From assembly GCA_005789375.1 (NCBI GenBank), contig SXXZ01000116.1:1-5046 (forward strand): DNA of 5,046 bases, written 5' to 3'. How positions within the stretch are numbered: position 1 is the first letter of the stretch; each line of letters starts with the position of its first letter. Both the position numbers and the translations under genes were made by a program. This document shows, one piece after another, positions 1-5,046 of the stretch. The notes beneath the pieces are model-generated. The model searched no databases, was not told the origin of the DNA, and worked only from the letters and a program-made list of their open reading frames with translations. The stretch comes from Verrucomicrobiales bacterium (GTDB taxonomy: Bacteria > Verrucomicrobiota > Verrucomicrobiae > Limisphaerales > UBA9464).

Positions 1-2
1 AA

Positions 3-176
3 TGCCGGGTGACATCGGTGGAGGTCACCGAGGGCAAGGTGAAGCTCATGCACCGGGGCACTCTGGTCACGGTGGGAGGCCAATTTCCGCGGCTGTCCAA
101 GCGTGATGCCAAGGGACGCCTGCAAGAAATTCGACGCCTGCTCCTGTCGTTGGCCGGTGATTCACCCAAAGCATGA
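3..176 (+). CDS. C-terminal fragment of an unrecognised protein (5' end outside window)
   Basis: An open frame runs from the first bases of the window to a TGA at 174-176 and encodes the last 57 residues of a protein. Third positions are mostly G or C, which supports real coding. The visible part has a beta-rich stretch with alternating valines (VTSVEVTEGKVKLMHRG), a 'LVTVGGQFPRL' segment, then a basic amphipathic helix (KGRLQEIRRLLLSLAG) and a short polar tail. A beta-strand pair followed by a C-terminal helix is loosely like the end of an FtsQ-type or other small periplasmic beta domain, but I do not recognise the family and assign no function. Its stop codon overlaps the start of the next gene (ATGA), so the two are probably translationally coupled. 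The start and any upstream domains lie outside the window. Confidence 0.75.
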   Translation, partial: CRVTSVEVTEGKVKLMHRGTLVTVGGQFPRLSKRDAKGRLQEIRRLLLSLAGDSPKA

Positions 177-1729
177 AGGTCCCAGCGATTCTCCCGCCGT
201 TCGGATTCCTTTGCGGAATCATCGCTCTCCTTCTGCAAATGGGCCCGGCCTGGGCCCGAGAATTATGGGTGGTCGATCCGCAGGGCTTGAAGGGTCCGGA
301 GAATGCCCTGTTGGCATCGATCCAGGGAGTCCTCAACCGCACGGGTGCGGTGGTGTGGGTGAAGGGCCCTGGCATGAATGCGCGCATCCTCGATGAGTTG
401 CGCAGCGAGGGTTGGGTCTTGCGCGAGGTACGGGGTCCTTGGCCGCTCTTGCGGGAACATCGGGCGGCATTTTCAGGTTTGGTCATTGGTCAGGTGGGCA
501 CTGAATCACTCAATGGCGCGACCACGCTGGCGGGTTTGACCAATGCCGTGGTGGCCGACCCGTCGCTGGTCGAGCGCTTGGTGGCCGAGGGTTGGCCTGT
601 TCTGGCCGACGCCCGCTCCCAGTCGATCGCCACTTTGTGGGCCCAGACCCGAGCTCGGGTGGCCCGCGGTGTGATGATTCATCAGGACTCATCGAAGGCG
701 CTGCACCTGCGCGATTTGGCCATTAGTCTGGGCGCTTGGACGGTCTACGAAGAGCCGGCCGCCGAGCGGACCCTTCAGGTTCGGGCGCTCGGTCCGCACA
801 CCCGCGTCTATGGCTGGGGGCGCGATGAGTTGGAATTTGTTCGCGAGGTGAGTCAGGGAGGTGGAGCTGTTATCCCGGCCGACTGGTCACTGAACTTGTC
901 GGCGCTCCGCCATCTTCCGGCGACAGGGCCGGTTCGCTCCCGGCTGCCGAAACCGCGGGCTCGTTCATCGGGCGAACGGGTGGTGGCCTTTGTGGTGAGC
1001 GACGGAGACAACTTGCAATGGGTGGGTGGGCGCTTCGTGGACGATCCGAGTTTTTGGGCCAGCCCGCTTCGGGGTCGATTCGCGGTGACTTGGGAGATGC
1101 CGCCGGAGGCATGGGTGATGGCCCCTCGGATTCTCGGGAAGATTCTCGGAACGGCCACACCCTTAGATGACTTCATCGCCGGGCCTAGTGGCTACGGCTA
1201 CCAGTTCCCGGCTCACTTGCCGGATCGACCGGCTGCGGCCGCCGAGACGGCACGGGCTGCGGCCCGAGTGAATTGGCCGTTGGTCACGCTGCTCAATGCT
1301 GGCGGAGGTCAGGACTCATCTAAAGACTGGTTGGAGCAGCCAGAAATCCGTGGAGTCCTTTATAAGGATTATGCGCCCTACAACCGCGGGCGAGGTGCGG
1401 TGTACTGGCATCAAGGCAAGCCCAGTGTCTCGTACCGCTATTTGCTTTGGGAACAGAAAGACCGTTCGGGGGGGCTGCGGCCGGATTGGCTTCCGGCGGG
1501 TGTGGCCGAGGCCGTTGAAAGACAACCGTCTGGAGCGGAGGCCGGTTCCGAGGCCTATGCGTTGATCAATGTCCACGCGTGGTCCTTCCGTGATTCGGGG
1601 GGACCAATGGGGGCCATCGGCCGGACGATTGAAGCGCCGCCACCTCGGGTCCGAGTGGTCACCGCGACGGAGTTCTTCGAGTTGATAGCGGGGGAGGCTC
1701 CCCTTCGGAACGGCAAGAAAGGCGACTGA
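173..1729 (+). CDS. Secreted GxGYxYP-family protein (putative glycoside hydrolase)
   Basis: This 518-residue protein begins with a classical signal peptide: Lys2, a hydrophobic core at about residues 9-23, and a likely cleavage after Ala-Trp-Ala at 28. It is therefore expected in the periplasm or outside the cell. The family call rests on the signature GYGYQFP at 340-346, which fits GxGYxYP with Phe in place of the second Tyr, and on the acidic motif VSDGDN at 275-280. Other likely conserved points are TWEMPPE 306-312, YLLWE 423-427 and INVHAW 465-470. Residues 30-260 would be the N-terminal GxGYxYP domain and 268-508 the C-terminal one. The family is annotated as putative glycoside hydrolase and is common in Bacteroidota and relatives; I know of no settled substrate. 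The ATG overlaps the upstream stop and has no clear ribosome-binding site, which fits translational coupling. No sugar transporter or SusC/D-like gene is visible nearby, so it does not sit in an obvious polysaccharide-utilisation locus. Family assignment is fairly sure; activity is not. Confidence 0.88.
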   Translation: MKVPAILPPFGFLCGIIALLLQMGPAWARELWVVDPQGLKGPENALLASIQGVLNRTGAVVWVKGPGMNARILDELRSEGWVLREVRGPWPLLREHRAAFSGLVIGQVGTESLNGATTLAGLTNAVVADPSLVERLVAEGWPVLADARSQSIATLWAQTRARVARGVMIHQDSSKALHLRDLAISLGAWTVYEEPAAERTLQVRALGPHTRVYGWGRDELEFVREVSQGGGAVIPADWSLNLSALRHLPATGPVRSRLPKPRARSSGERVVAFVVSDGDNLQWVGGRFVDDPSFWASPLRGRFAVTWEMPPEAWVMAPRILGKILGTATPLDDFIAGPSGYGYQFPAHLPDRPAAAAETARAAARVNWPLVTLLNAGGGQDSSKDWLEQPEIRGVLYKDYAPYNRGRGAVYWHQGKPSVSYRYLLWEQKDRSGGLRPDWLPAGVAEAVERQPSGAEAGSEAYALINVHAWSFRDSGGPMGAIGRTIEAPPPRVRVVTATEFFELIAGEAPLRNGKKGD

Positions 1730-1753
1730 CTCGGGAGGCCTTTGGTCTATAAT
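1726..1753 (+). promoter_or_regulatory. Possible sigma-70-type promoter over the start of the membrane-protein gene
   Basis: A perfect TATAAT lies at 1748-1753. A CTGACT at 1726-1731, four of six matches to TTGACA, stands 16 bases upstream. Transcription would start near 1760, almost on the second in-frame ATG (1761-1763), giving a leaderless or nearly leaderless message. The hexamer is rare-looking in this G+C-rich sequence, but chance cannot be excluded. Confidence 0.3.
1733..1738 (+). promoter_or_regulatory. Possible ribosome-binding site (GGGAGG) for the membrane-protein gene
   Basis: GGGAGG in the short gap after the hydrolase stop resembles a Shine-Dalgarno core. It ends 13 bases before the ATG at 1752, longer than usual, and 22 before the ATG at 1761. 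It favours 1752 as the start on a read-through transcript. A transcript from the TATAAT at 1748 would not contain it. Confidence 0.35.
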
Positions 1754-2216
1754 GAATCCTATGCCGGAGGGTTTGGTGAAGTTCCTGCAACGCTGGTTGG
1801 TCACAACCATTGGCGTTTTGTTGGCCGATGTCTGGGTGGACGGGATTCGTCACCAGACCTTCGGAGCGTTGTTGGAGGCCTCGCTGTTGCTGGGCTTGCT
1901 CAATGCGTTTGTGCGCCCGCTGCTCATGGTGATTTCGCTCCCGCTGTTGATCTTCAGCCTCGGGCTGTTCGTGATGGTTATTAACGCGGTGCTCCTGAGC
2001 CTCGTCGGCGGCATGCTTCAACCCGGATTCGTCGTGGACGGATTTGGGTCCGCCTTCTGGGGTGGAGTAATTATCAGCTTGGTTTCGCTGGTGGTGAATG
2101 GATTCCTCGGAGGTCGAGCCAAGGTGCAGTTCCAGGGCAGTGTTCGCGGATCGACCGGACGCCGTCAGCCGAAGAAAAAAGATGAGGACGGCGGCGGCCC
2201 GCTCATCGATGTGTGA
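1752..2216 (+). CDS. Small membrane protein, phage holin 4_2 / YvlD-like family
   Basis: The 154-residue product is dominated by hydrophobic segments at about residues 12-30, 39-60, 62-88 and 98-119, so four membrane helices are likely. The central block contains LLNAFVRPLL at 48-57 and ISLPLLIFSLGLFVMVINAV at 61-80. This is the N-x-x-x-R-P ... LP ... LGLF ... N pattern of the family named phage holin 4_2 (B. subtilis YvlD type). Despite the name, these are chromosomal proteins of unclear function, and nothing here suggests a prophage. The tail from 121 on is hydrophilic and charged (KKKDED at 141-146). Met4 (base 1761) is a credible alternative start giving 151 residues; most relatives, as I recall them, begin close to the first helix. 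The gene lies 22 bases after the hydrolase stop and 20 before the transpeptidase, consistent with an operon. Confidence 0.88.
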   Translation: MNPMPEGLVKFLQRWLVTTIGVLLADVWVDGIRHQTFGALLEASLLLGLLNAFVRPLLMVISLPLLIFSLGLFVMVINAVLLSLVGGMLQPGFVVDGFGSAFWGGVIISLVSLVVNGFLGGRAKVQFQGSVRGSTGRRQPKKKDEDGGGPLIDV

Positions 2217-2236
2217 CCCCATCCTGATCTGGATCC

Positions 2237-3691
2237 ATGGCCTCGAAGTCTCGAACCCAATCTTCACGAGCGCATCCCCGCAGGGCTCTCGCGCCGAAGG
2301 TGCTGTTGTTGGCGCTGGTCGGGGTATTGGCCTGGGGGGTATGGCGGGTGCTGGGGCCAGAAGGGAGCGCCGCCTCTAAGCCCGGTTCCGGAATAGCCAA
2401 CGAAGCCCCCAGGGTTCCCGTTGAGCCAGTTCCGACTCCGGCTGCAGCTCTTGCTCCGACCTCGGCTCAGCCAACACTGGCTCCCGCGGTTCCTACGGTG
2501 GTTCCGGTGCTTCCGGCTGCTCCGCCGGTTCCGGCTCCGGCTATCCCACTGTCCCCGTTGCTCGCGATTTCCAACGCTGCACCTGCACTGTTGGGGCTCA
2601 CGTCGGCTCCGGTGATTCTTTCCACTCAGCTCCTCCGCGCGGCGGTGGCACTGCCCGAGTTGTCGATGACCAACAGCGGGGCCGCCTGGGTGCCTCGCGG
2701 GGCCACCAATTATCTGGAGGCTCAAATCGCACTGGCCGGATTGGGGATTTCCTCCGGCTCCATCGATGGCGTGGGAGGCGCGCAAACCGCGGCTGCATTG
2801 AAGGCGTTTCAATCGCAGCAAGGCTTGGAGCAGACCGGTTGGCTAGACCGCAACACCCGTAAGGCTCTCATGCTCAAGCGGGCTCCAGGGGCTCCCTACC
2901 GTGTCAGTGCCGAAGACTTGCTGCGTCTGGCCCCGTTGCCGGAAACCTGGGTGGGCAAATCTCAGGTACCCGGTTTAGAGCACGAGACTTTGTTGGAGCG
3001 TTTGGCTGAGAGGTTTCAAGCCCATCCGGGATTGCTGCGCCGTCTCAACCCCGCTGTGGACTGGGCTCAGCCGACCGAAGGTCTAGAATTGACCTTGCCC
3101 GCCATTGTACCGATCCCCGCCCGTCGTGCGGGTCTCATTCGAATTAACCTTGCCGGGCGGTTCCTGCGCGTATTCGACACCGGCGGCGAATTGATAGCGC
3201 ATTTCCCCTGCAGTATTGCGCGCCGGGTCGAGAAACGTCCGGTGGGAGATCTTCAGGTGTTAGTGACCGTGCCCAACCCCGACTACACTTGGGATCCTGA
3301 AGTGTTTCCCGAGTCGCCAGAAGCGCTCACCGTAGGCCGAAAATTGCGCATTCCGCCTGGTCCCAATAACCCGGTGGGTGTCGCCTGGATCGGACTTAAC
3401 CGTGCGGGCTATGGCATCCACGGGACCCCCAAGCCCGAAGACGTCGGTCGCACCGAGAGCCATGGGTGTTTCCGTTTGGCCAATTGGAATGCGGAGTTGC
3501 TGCGCCGGATGGCTTGGCCAGGTCTTACTGTGCGGGTGGAGGGCGAGGTTCCGATGACCACAGCGACCACGCTCACGGTGCCGGCAGCGGCAGCCACCAA
3601 TGCGGTAAAAGCTTCACTGCCTTTGGGTGTGCCGGCCACTGCTGCTGCCGTTCCCGCGGTCACCAACACGGTGTCACCGCCTCCCTTCTGA
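2237..3691 (+). CDS. Membrane-anchored L,D-transpeptidase with peptidoglycan-binding domain
   Basis: The 484-residue protein is expected to cross-link or modify peptidoglycan through a YkuD-type L,D-transpeptidase domain. A basic N-terminus (residues 1-21) precedes one membrane helix at about 21-39, so the rest should be periplasmic. Residues 56-118 are a Pro/Ala/Val linker. Residues 156-212 fit a peptidoglycan-binding-1 domain (LGISSGSIDGVGGAQTAAAL, then FQSQQGL). Residues 221-290 match the spacer seen in many such enzymes, ending RRLNPAVDW ... LTLPAI, somewhat LysM-like. The catalytic domain spans about 299-436: GYGIHGT at 391-397 supplies a conserved His, and SHGCFR at 408-413 supplies the nucleophile Cys411 with His409 and Arg413, so it looks intact. 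After the domain comes an Ala/Thr/Pro/Val-rich tail (440-484) of unknown role. There is no strong ribosome-binding site before the ATG; the 20-base gap to the previous gene suggests cotranscription. Family is clear; the exact cross-link made is not. Confidence 0.95.
   Translation: MASKSRTQSSRAHPRRALAPKVLLLALVGVLAWGVWRVLGPEGSAASKPGSGIANEAPRVPVEPVPTPAAALAPTSAQPTLAPAVPTVVPVLPAAPPVPAPAIPLSPLLAISNAAPALLGLTSAPVILSTQLLRAAVALPELSMTNSGAAWVPRGATNYLEAQIALAGLGISSGSIDGVGGAQTAAALKAFQSQQGLEQTGWLDRNTRKALMLKRAPGAPYRVSAEDLLRLAPLPETWVGKSQVPGLEHETLLERLAERFQAHPGLLRRLNPAVDWAQPTEGLELTLPAIVPIPARRAGLIRINLAGRFLRVFDTGGELIAHFPCSIARRVEKRPVGDLQVLVTVPNPDYTWDPEVFPESPEALTVGRKLRIPPGPNNPVGVAWIGLNRAGYGIHGTPKPEDVGRTESHGCFRLANWNAELLRRMAWPGLTVRVEGEVPMTTATTLTVPAAAATNAVKASLPLGVPATAAAVPAVTNTVSPPPF
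2402..2590 (+). repeat. Low-complexity coding region for the Pro/Ala/Val linker
   Basis: This stretch inside the transpeptidase gene is built from imperfect short units around GTTCCGG and GGCTCC, giving PVPAP- and PAAPP-like peptide units (residues 56-118). It probably lets the binding and catalytic domains reach through the periplasm to the wall. The repeats are irregular, so copy number cannot be given. Confidence 0.5.
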
Positions 3692-3813
3692 GCCGTCGTT
3701 GAGTCAGGATCTGGTTAGAGAGTTTTCATTCACGGAGTTTTATGCGCCCGCTTCTGGAGGGTAGATCCGCTTCCCTAGAGGCAGCGTGGCCGGCGCAACC
3801 GCAGAAATTGTCC

Positions 3814-3849
3814 CCAGCGCGTGAGAGCCGAGGGCACCCATCTCGCTGG
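3814..3849 (-). terminator. Bulged hairpin after the TPR gene, possible terminator
   Basis: CCAGCG at 3814-3819 pairs with CGCTGG at 3844-3849. Three further pairs (AGA with TCT at 3841-3843) form across a 4-base bulge in the left arm, around a loop of about 14 bases that itself contains GGGCACCC. It lies 5 bases past the minus-strand stop. On that strand only a weak AATTT follows, so it lacks a proper T-tract. It sits between convergent genes and could serve both, but this is tentative. The rest of the 3692-3853 gap shows no convincing gene or stronger hairpin. Confidence 0.3.
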
Positions 3850-3853
3850 TAAC

Positions 3854-4333
3854 TCAAGACATAGGCCGCAGCAATGGACTCAGTCGGGTGTTTTGCTGGG
3901 CCATATTCCGGAGGCAGGGGTCGATGAGGATGGCCAATTCGACCCGTTCCCGTGCGACCTCCGGGTGGCCGACCAAGGCCTCGTAACAGGCTAGATGGAA
4001 ATTCCAAAGCCCGTTGTGCTGGATGGCCTTCGGGGCCGTGAGCAAGGCTTGTCGGGCTTCTTCATAGGTGCCGAGTTCGTAGAGGCAGCAGCCCCACCCG
4101 ATGAAGTGCTCCACATCGGCGTCCCGACGTGCGCACAAAGCCTTGAAGGCCTTGGCCGCTTCGGCCCAATTCCCCGTCTGCTGGTGAATGACGGCGCGCA
4201 ACTCGAGCACCTCCGGCTCCAGTTGGTCTCCGGAGGGGAGTTGATCTAATTCTTGCAAGGCCGACTGACTCATTCCGAGTTCGAAGTAACCTACTGCGGC
4301 CTCCGTTGTCCGACTGAGTTTAGAAAACGGCAC
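3854..4333 (-). CDS. Small tetratricopeptide-repeat protein
   Basis: With the GTG at 4333-4331 as start, the product has 159 residues and no signal peptide, so it is probably cytoplasmic. Helical pairs of TPR type are visible: about 8-33 (TEAAVGYFELGMSQSALQEL), 42-70 (VLELRAVIHQQTGNWAEAAKAF), 76-104 (FIGWGCCLYELGTYEEARQALL) and 109-142 (WNFHLACYEALVGHPEVARE ... ILIDP). The G/Y, A and 'NWAEAAKAF' positions follow the TPR consensus. Such repeats mediate protein-protein contacts; the partner is unknown. The start is uncertain. GTG at 4348 (164 residues), TTG at 4366 and ATG at 4402 (182 residues) are in frame, and none has a strong ribosome-binding site. I chose 4333 because TPR-like sequence begins right after it, while the extra residues encoded upstream are rich in Cys, Trp and Phe and look non-coding. 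The open frame continues to 4669, but there it only mirrors the TatD-family gene. The gene is divergent from that gene and convergent with the transpeptidase gene. Confidence 0.82.
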   Translation of the reverse strand: MPFSKLSRTTEAAVGYFELGMSQSALQELDQLPSGDQLEPEVLELRAVIHQQTGNWAEAAKAFKALCARRDADVEHFIGWGCCLYELGTYEEARQALLTAPKAIQHNGLWNFHLACYEALVGHPEVARERVELAILIDPCLRNMAQQNTRLSPLLRPMS

Positions 4334-4354
4334 ACACCAGAATGTCACAATTCT

Positions 4355-4367
4355 TTTGAAACTCAAA
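4355..4367. promoter_or_regulatory. Short inverted repeat in the divergent spacer
   Basis: TTTGA (4355-4359) and TCAAA (4363-4367) form a perfect 5-bp inverted repeat around AAC, in the most A+T-rich part of the spacer. It overlaps TTGAAA at 4356-4361, a five-of-six match to a -35 box reading towards the TatD-family gene, but no good -10 box lies 16-18 bases further on. It may be an operator or chance. Confidence 0.22.
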
Positions 4368-4396
4368 CGACCCCGACACCCAAAGATTTCCCCGAC

Positions 4397-4416
4397 GAGC
4401 ATTCTGGAGCATTCTG
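4397..4416. repeat. Perfect 10-bp tandem duplication in the divergent spacer
   Basis: The unit GAGCATTCTG occurs twice without a gap (4397-4406 and 4407-4416), and its core CATTCTGG appears inverted as CCAGAATG at 4337-4344. The duplication ends 18 bases before the ATG of the TatD-family gene, inside its likely leader or promoter. Direct sequence observation; function unknown. It also includes the alternative TPR-gene start at 4402. Confidence 0.6.
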
Positions 4417-4434
4417 GTCCCACAGCAGGTCTCC

Positions 4435-5046
4435 ATGCGTTGGTTTGATGCCCATAATCACTTGCAAGATCCCCGGTTGGGCAACGACCCGCTGGAATGG
4501 GTGTCTGCCGCCGCCTCTCGAGGCATTGCCGGCATGGTGGTCCATGGAACTTGCGAGGGCGACTGGCCGGAGGTTCGGCGGTTGGCGCATCTTTGCCCCT
4601 CGGTGATTCCTGCCTTCGGTTTGCATCCCTGGCGTGTCTCGGCCCGATCCCCCCGGTGGCGCGACGCACTGATCGAGTGTTTGGACTCGGCGCCCCACGC
4701 CGTATTGGGGGAGGTCGGATTAGACCGTTGGATCCTCGATCAATCGCTCGAACGGTGCGTCGAACTGGGAACCGGCCCGCGGGGTCCGGCCCCCCTGGAG
4801 TTTCAACTGGAGGTACTCGACCAGGAGCTCGTGCTGGCTTCGGAACGCGGCCTTCCGGTCACCGTGCATTGCTTGCAGGCTTGGGGCCCCTTGATGGACT
4901 GCCTTCGAGGGCGGCCGCGGCTTCCCCGGGGCTTCTTGCTGCACAGTTATGGAGGTTCGGTAGAATTGGTGCCCGAGTTGGTTCGATTGGGTGCCCACTT
5001 CAGCATCTCGGGCCACTCCCTTCATCCGCGGAAGGCCTGGCAAGCG
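4435..5046 (+). CDS. TatD-family metal-dependent hydrolase (3' end outside window)
   Basis: The frame stays open for 204 residues to the window edge; relatives are about 260 residues, so roughly the last fifth is missing. Metal-site motifs of the TatD family appear in order: DAHNH at 5-9 (His7, His9), GLHPW at 62-66, GEVGLD at 92-97 (Glu93), TVHCLQAW at 143-150 (His145), and LLHSYGGS at 168-175 (His170), followed by FSISGHSLH at 189-197. The last metal-binding Asp would lie beyond the window. The family folds as a TIM barrel and includes metal-dependent DNases and other phosphoesterases in the cytoplasm; the substrate here cannot be told. Between Glu93 and His145 there are 52 residues, against about 36 in E. 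coli TatD as I recall, so there is an insertion near 99-119. A weak CAGG at 4426-4429 precedes the ATG. It is transcribed divergently from the TPR gene. Confidence 0.92.
   Translation, partial: MRWFDAHNHLQDPRLGNDPLEWVSAAASRGIAGMVVHGTCEGDWPEVRRLAHLCPSVIPAFGLHPWRVSARSPRWRDALIECLDSAPHAVLGEVGLDRWILDQSLERCVELGTGPRGPAPLEFQLEVLDQELVLASERGLPVTVHCLQAWGPLMDCLRGRPRLPRGFLLHSYGGSVELVPELVRLGAHFSISGHSLHPRKAWQA

Noticed and set aside
1316..1810. A 164-residue minus-strand open frame
   Set aside because: It is antisense to the conserved C-terminal part of the GxGYxYP protein and shows no domain, signal or sensible start context.
1752..2216. A phage holin or prophage remnant
   Set aside because: The family name contains 'phage holin', but no lysin, tail, integrase or other phage gene is present, and such proteins are common on bacterial chromosomes.
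1659..2267. A 202-residue minus-strand open frame
   Set aside because: It lies antisense to the YvlD-like gene, whose membrane-helix pattern is clear. The minus-strand product is Gln/His/Arg-rich with no recognisable domain, as expected for a mirror of hydrophobic codons.
2264..2821. A 185-residue minus-strand open frame rich in Arg, Gly and Ser
   Set aside because: It is antisense to the transpeptidase linker; its composition is explained by the complement of Pro/Ala/Val codons.
3692..3853. Small gene or strong terminator after the transpeptidase gene
   Set aside because: No open frame with a credible start or composition was seen, and no stem followed by a T-run on the plus strand; only the bulged hairpin at 3814-3849 stands out.
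3995..4606. Two plus-strand open frames (84 and 117 residues) between the transpeptidase and TatD-family genes
   Set aside because: The first is antisense to the TPR gene. The second overlaps its 5' end, the spacer and the TatD-family gene in another frame. Neither has a recognisable motif.
4403..4669. N-terminal extension of the TPR frame on the minus strand
   Set aside because: It fully overlaps the TatD-family gene, which carries intact metal-site motifs. The extension is Arg/Pro-rich and has no TPR-like features.

Overview
The window is a G+C-rich bacterial chromosomal stretch, tightly packed with genes and with strong G/C preference at third codon positions. Shine-Dalgarno signals are weak or missing at most starts. 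The gene content (a secreted GxGYxYP-family protein, a short TPR protein opening with an 'RTTEAAVGYFELGM'-type N-terminus, and a TatD hydrolase with an 'HCLQAWG' motif) reminds me most of Verrucomicrobiota. That placement is inference from remembered family patterns, not a database result.

Left part, bases 1-3691, plus strand: four genes in one direction with almost no spacing. They are the C-terminal end of an unrecognised protein (stop at 174-176), a secreted GxGYxYP putative glycoside hydrolase whose ATG overlaps that stop (173-1729), a small YvlD/phage-holin-4_2-type membrane protein (1752-2216), and a membrane-anchored L,D-transpeptidase with a peptidoglycan-binding domain (2237-3691). 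Gaps of 22 and 20 bases suggest one transcription unit. A TATAAT hexamer over the start of the third gene could add an internal promoter. Three of the four products are exported or in the membrane, so the shared theme is the cell envelope.

Right part, bases 3692-5046: a 162-base convergent gap holds a bulged hairpin just past the minus-strand TPR gene (3854-4333). That gene is divergent from a plus-strand TatD-family metal-dependent hydrolase (4435 to the window end, cut off). The roughly 100-base divergent spacer carries a perfect 10-bp tandem duplication, an inverted partner of its core, and a short palindrome. It is the only non-coding stretch with visible repeated structure.

No tRNA, rRNA, CRISPR array, insertion sequence or integrase was seen. 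Most of the window is ordinary housekeeping or envelope gene content. The least understood pieces are the GxGYxYP protein and the divergent spacer.
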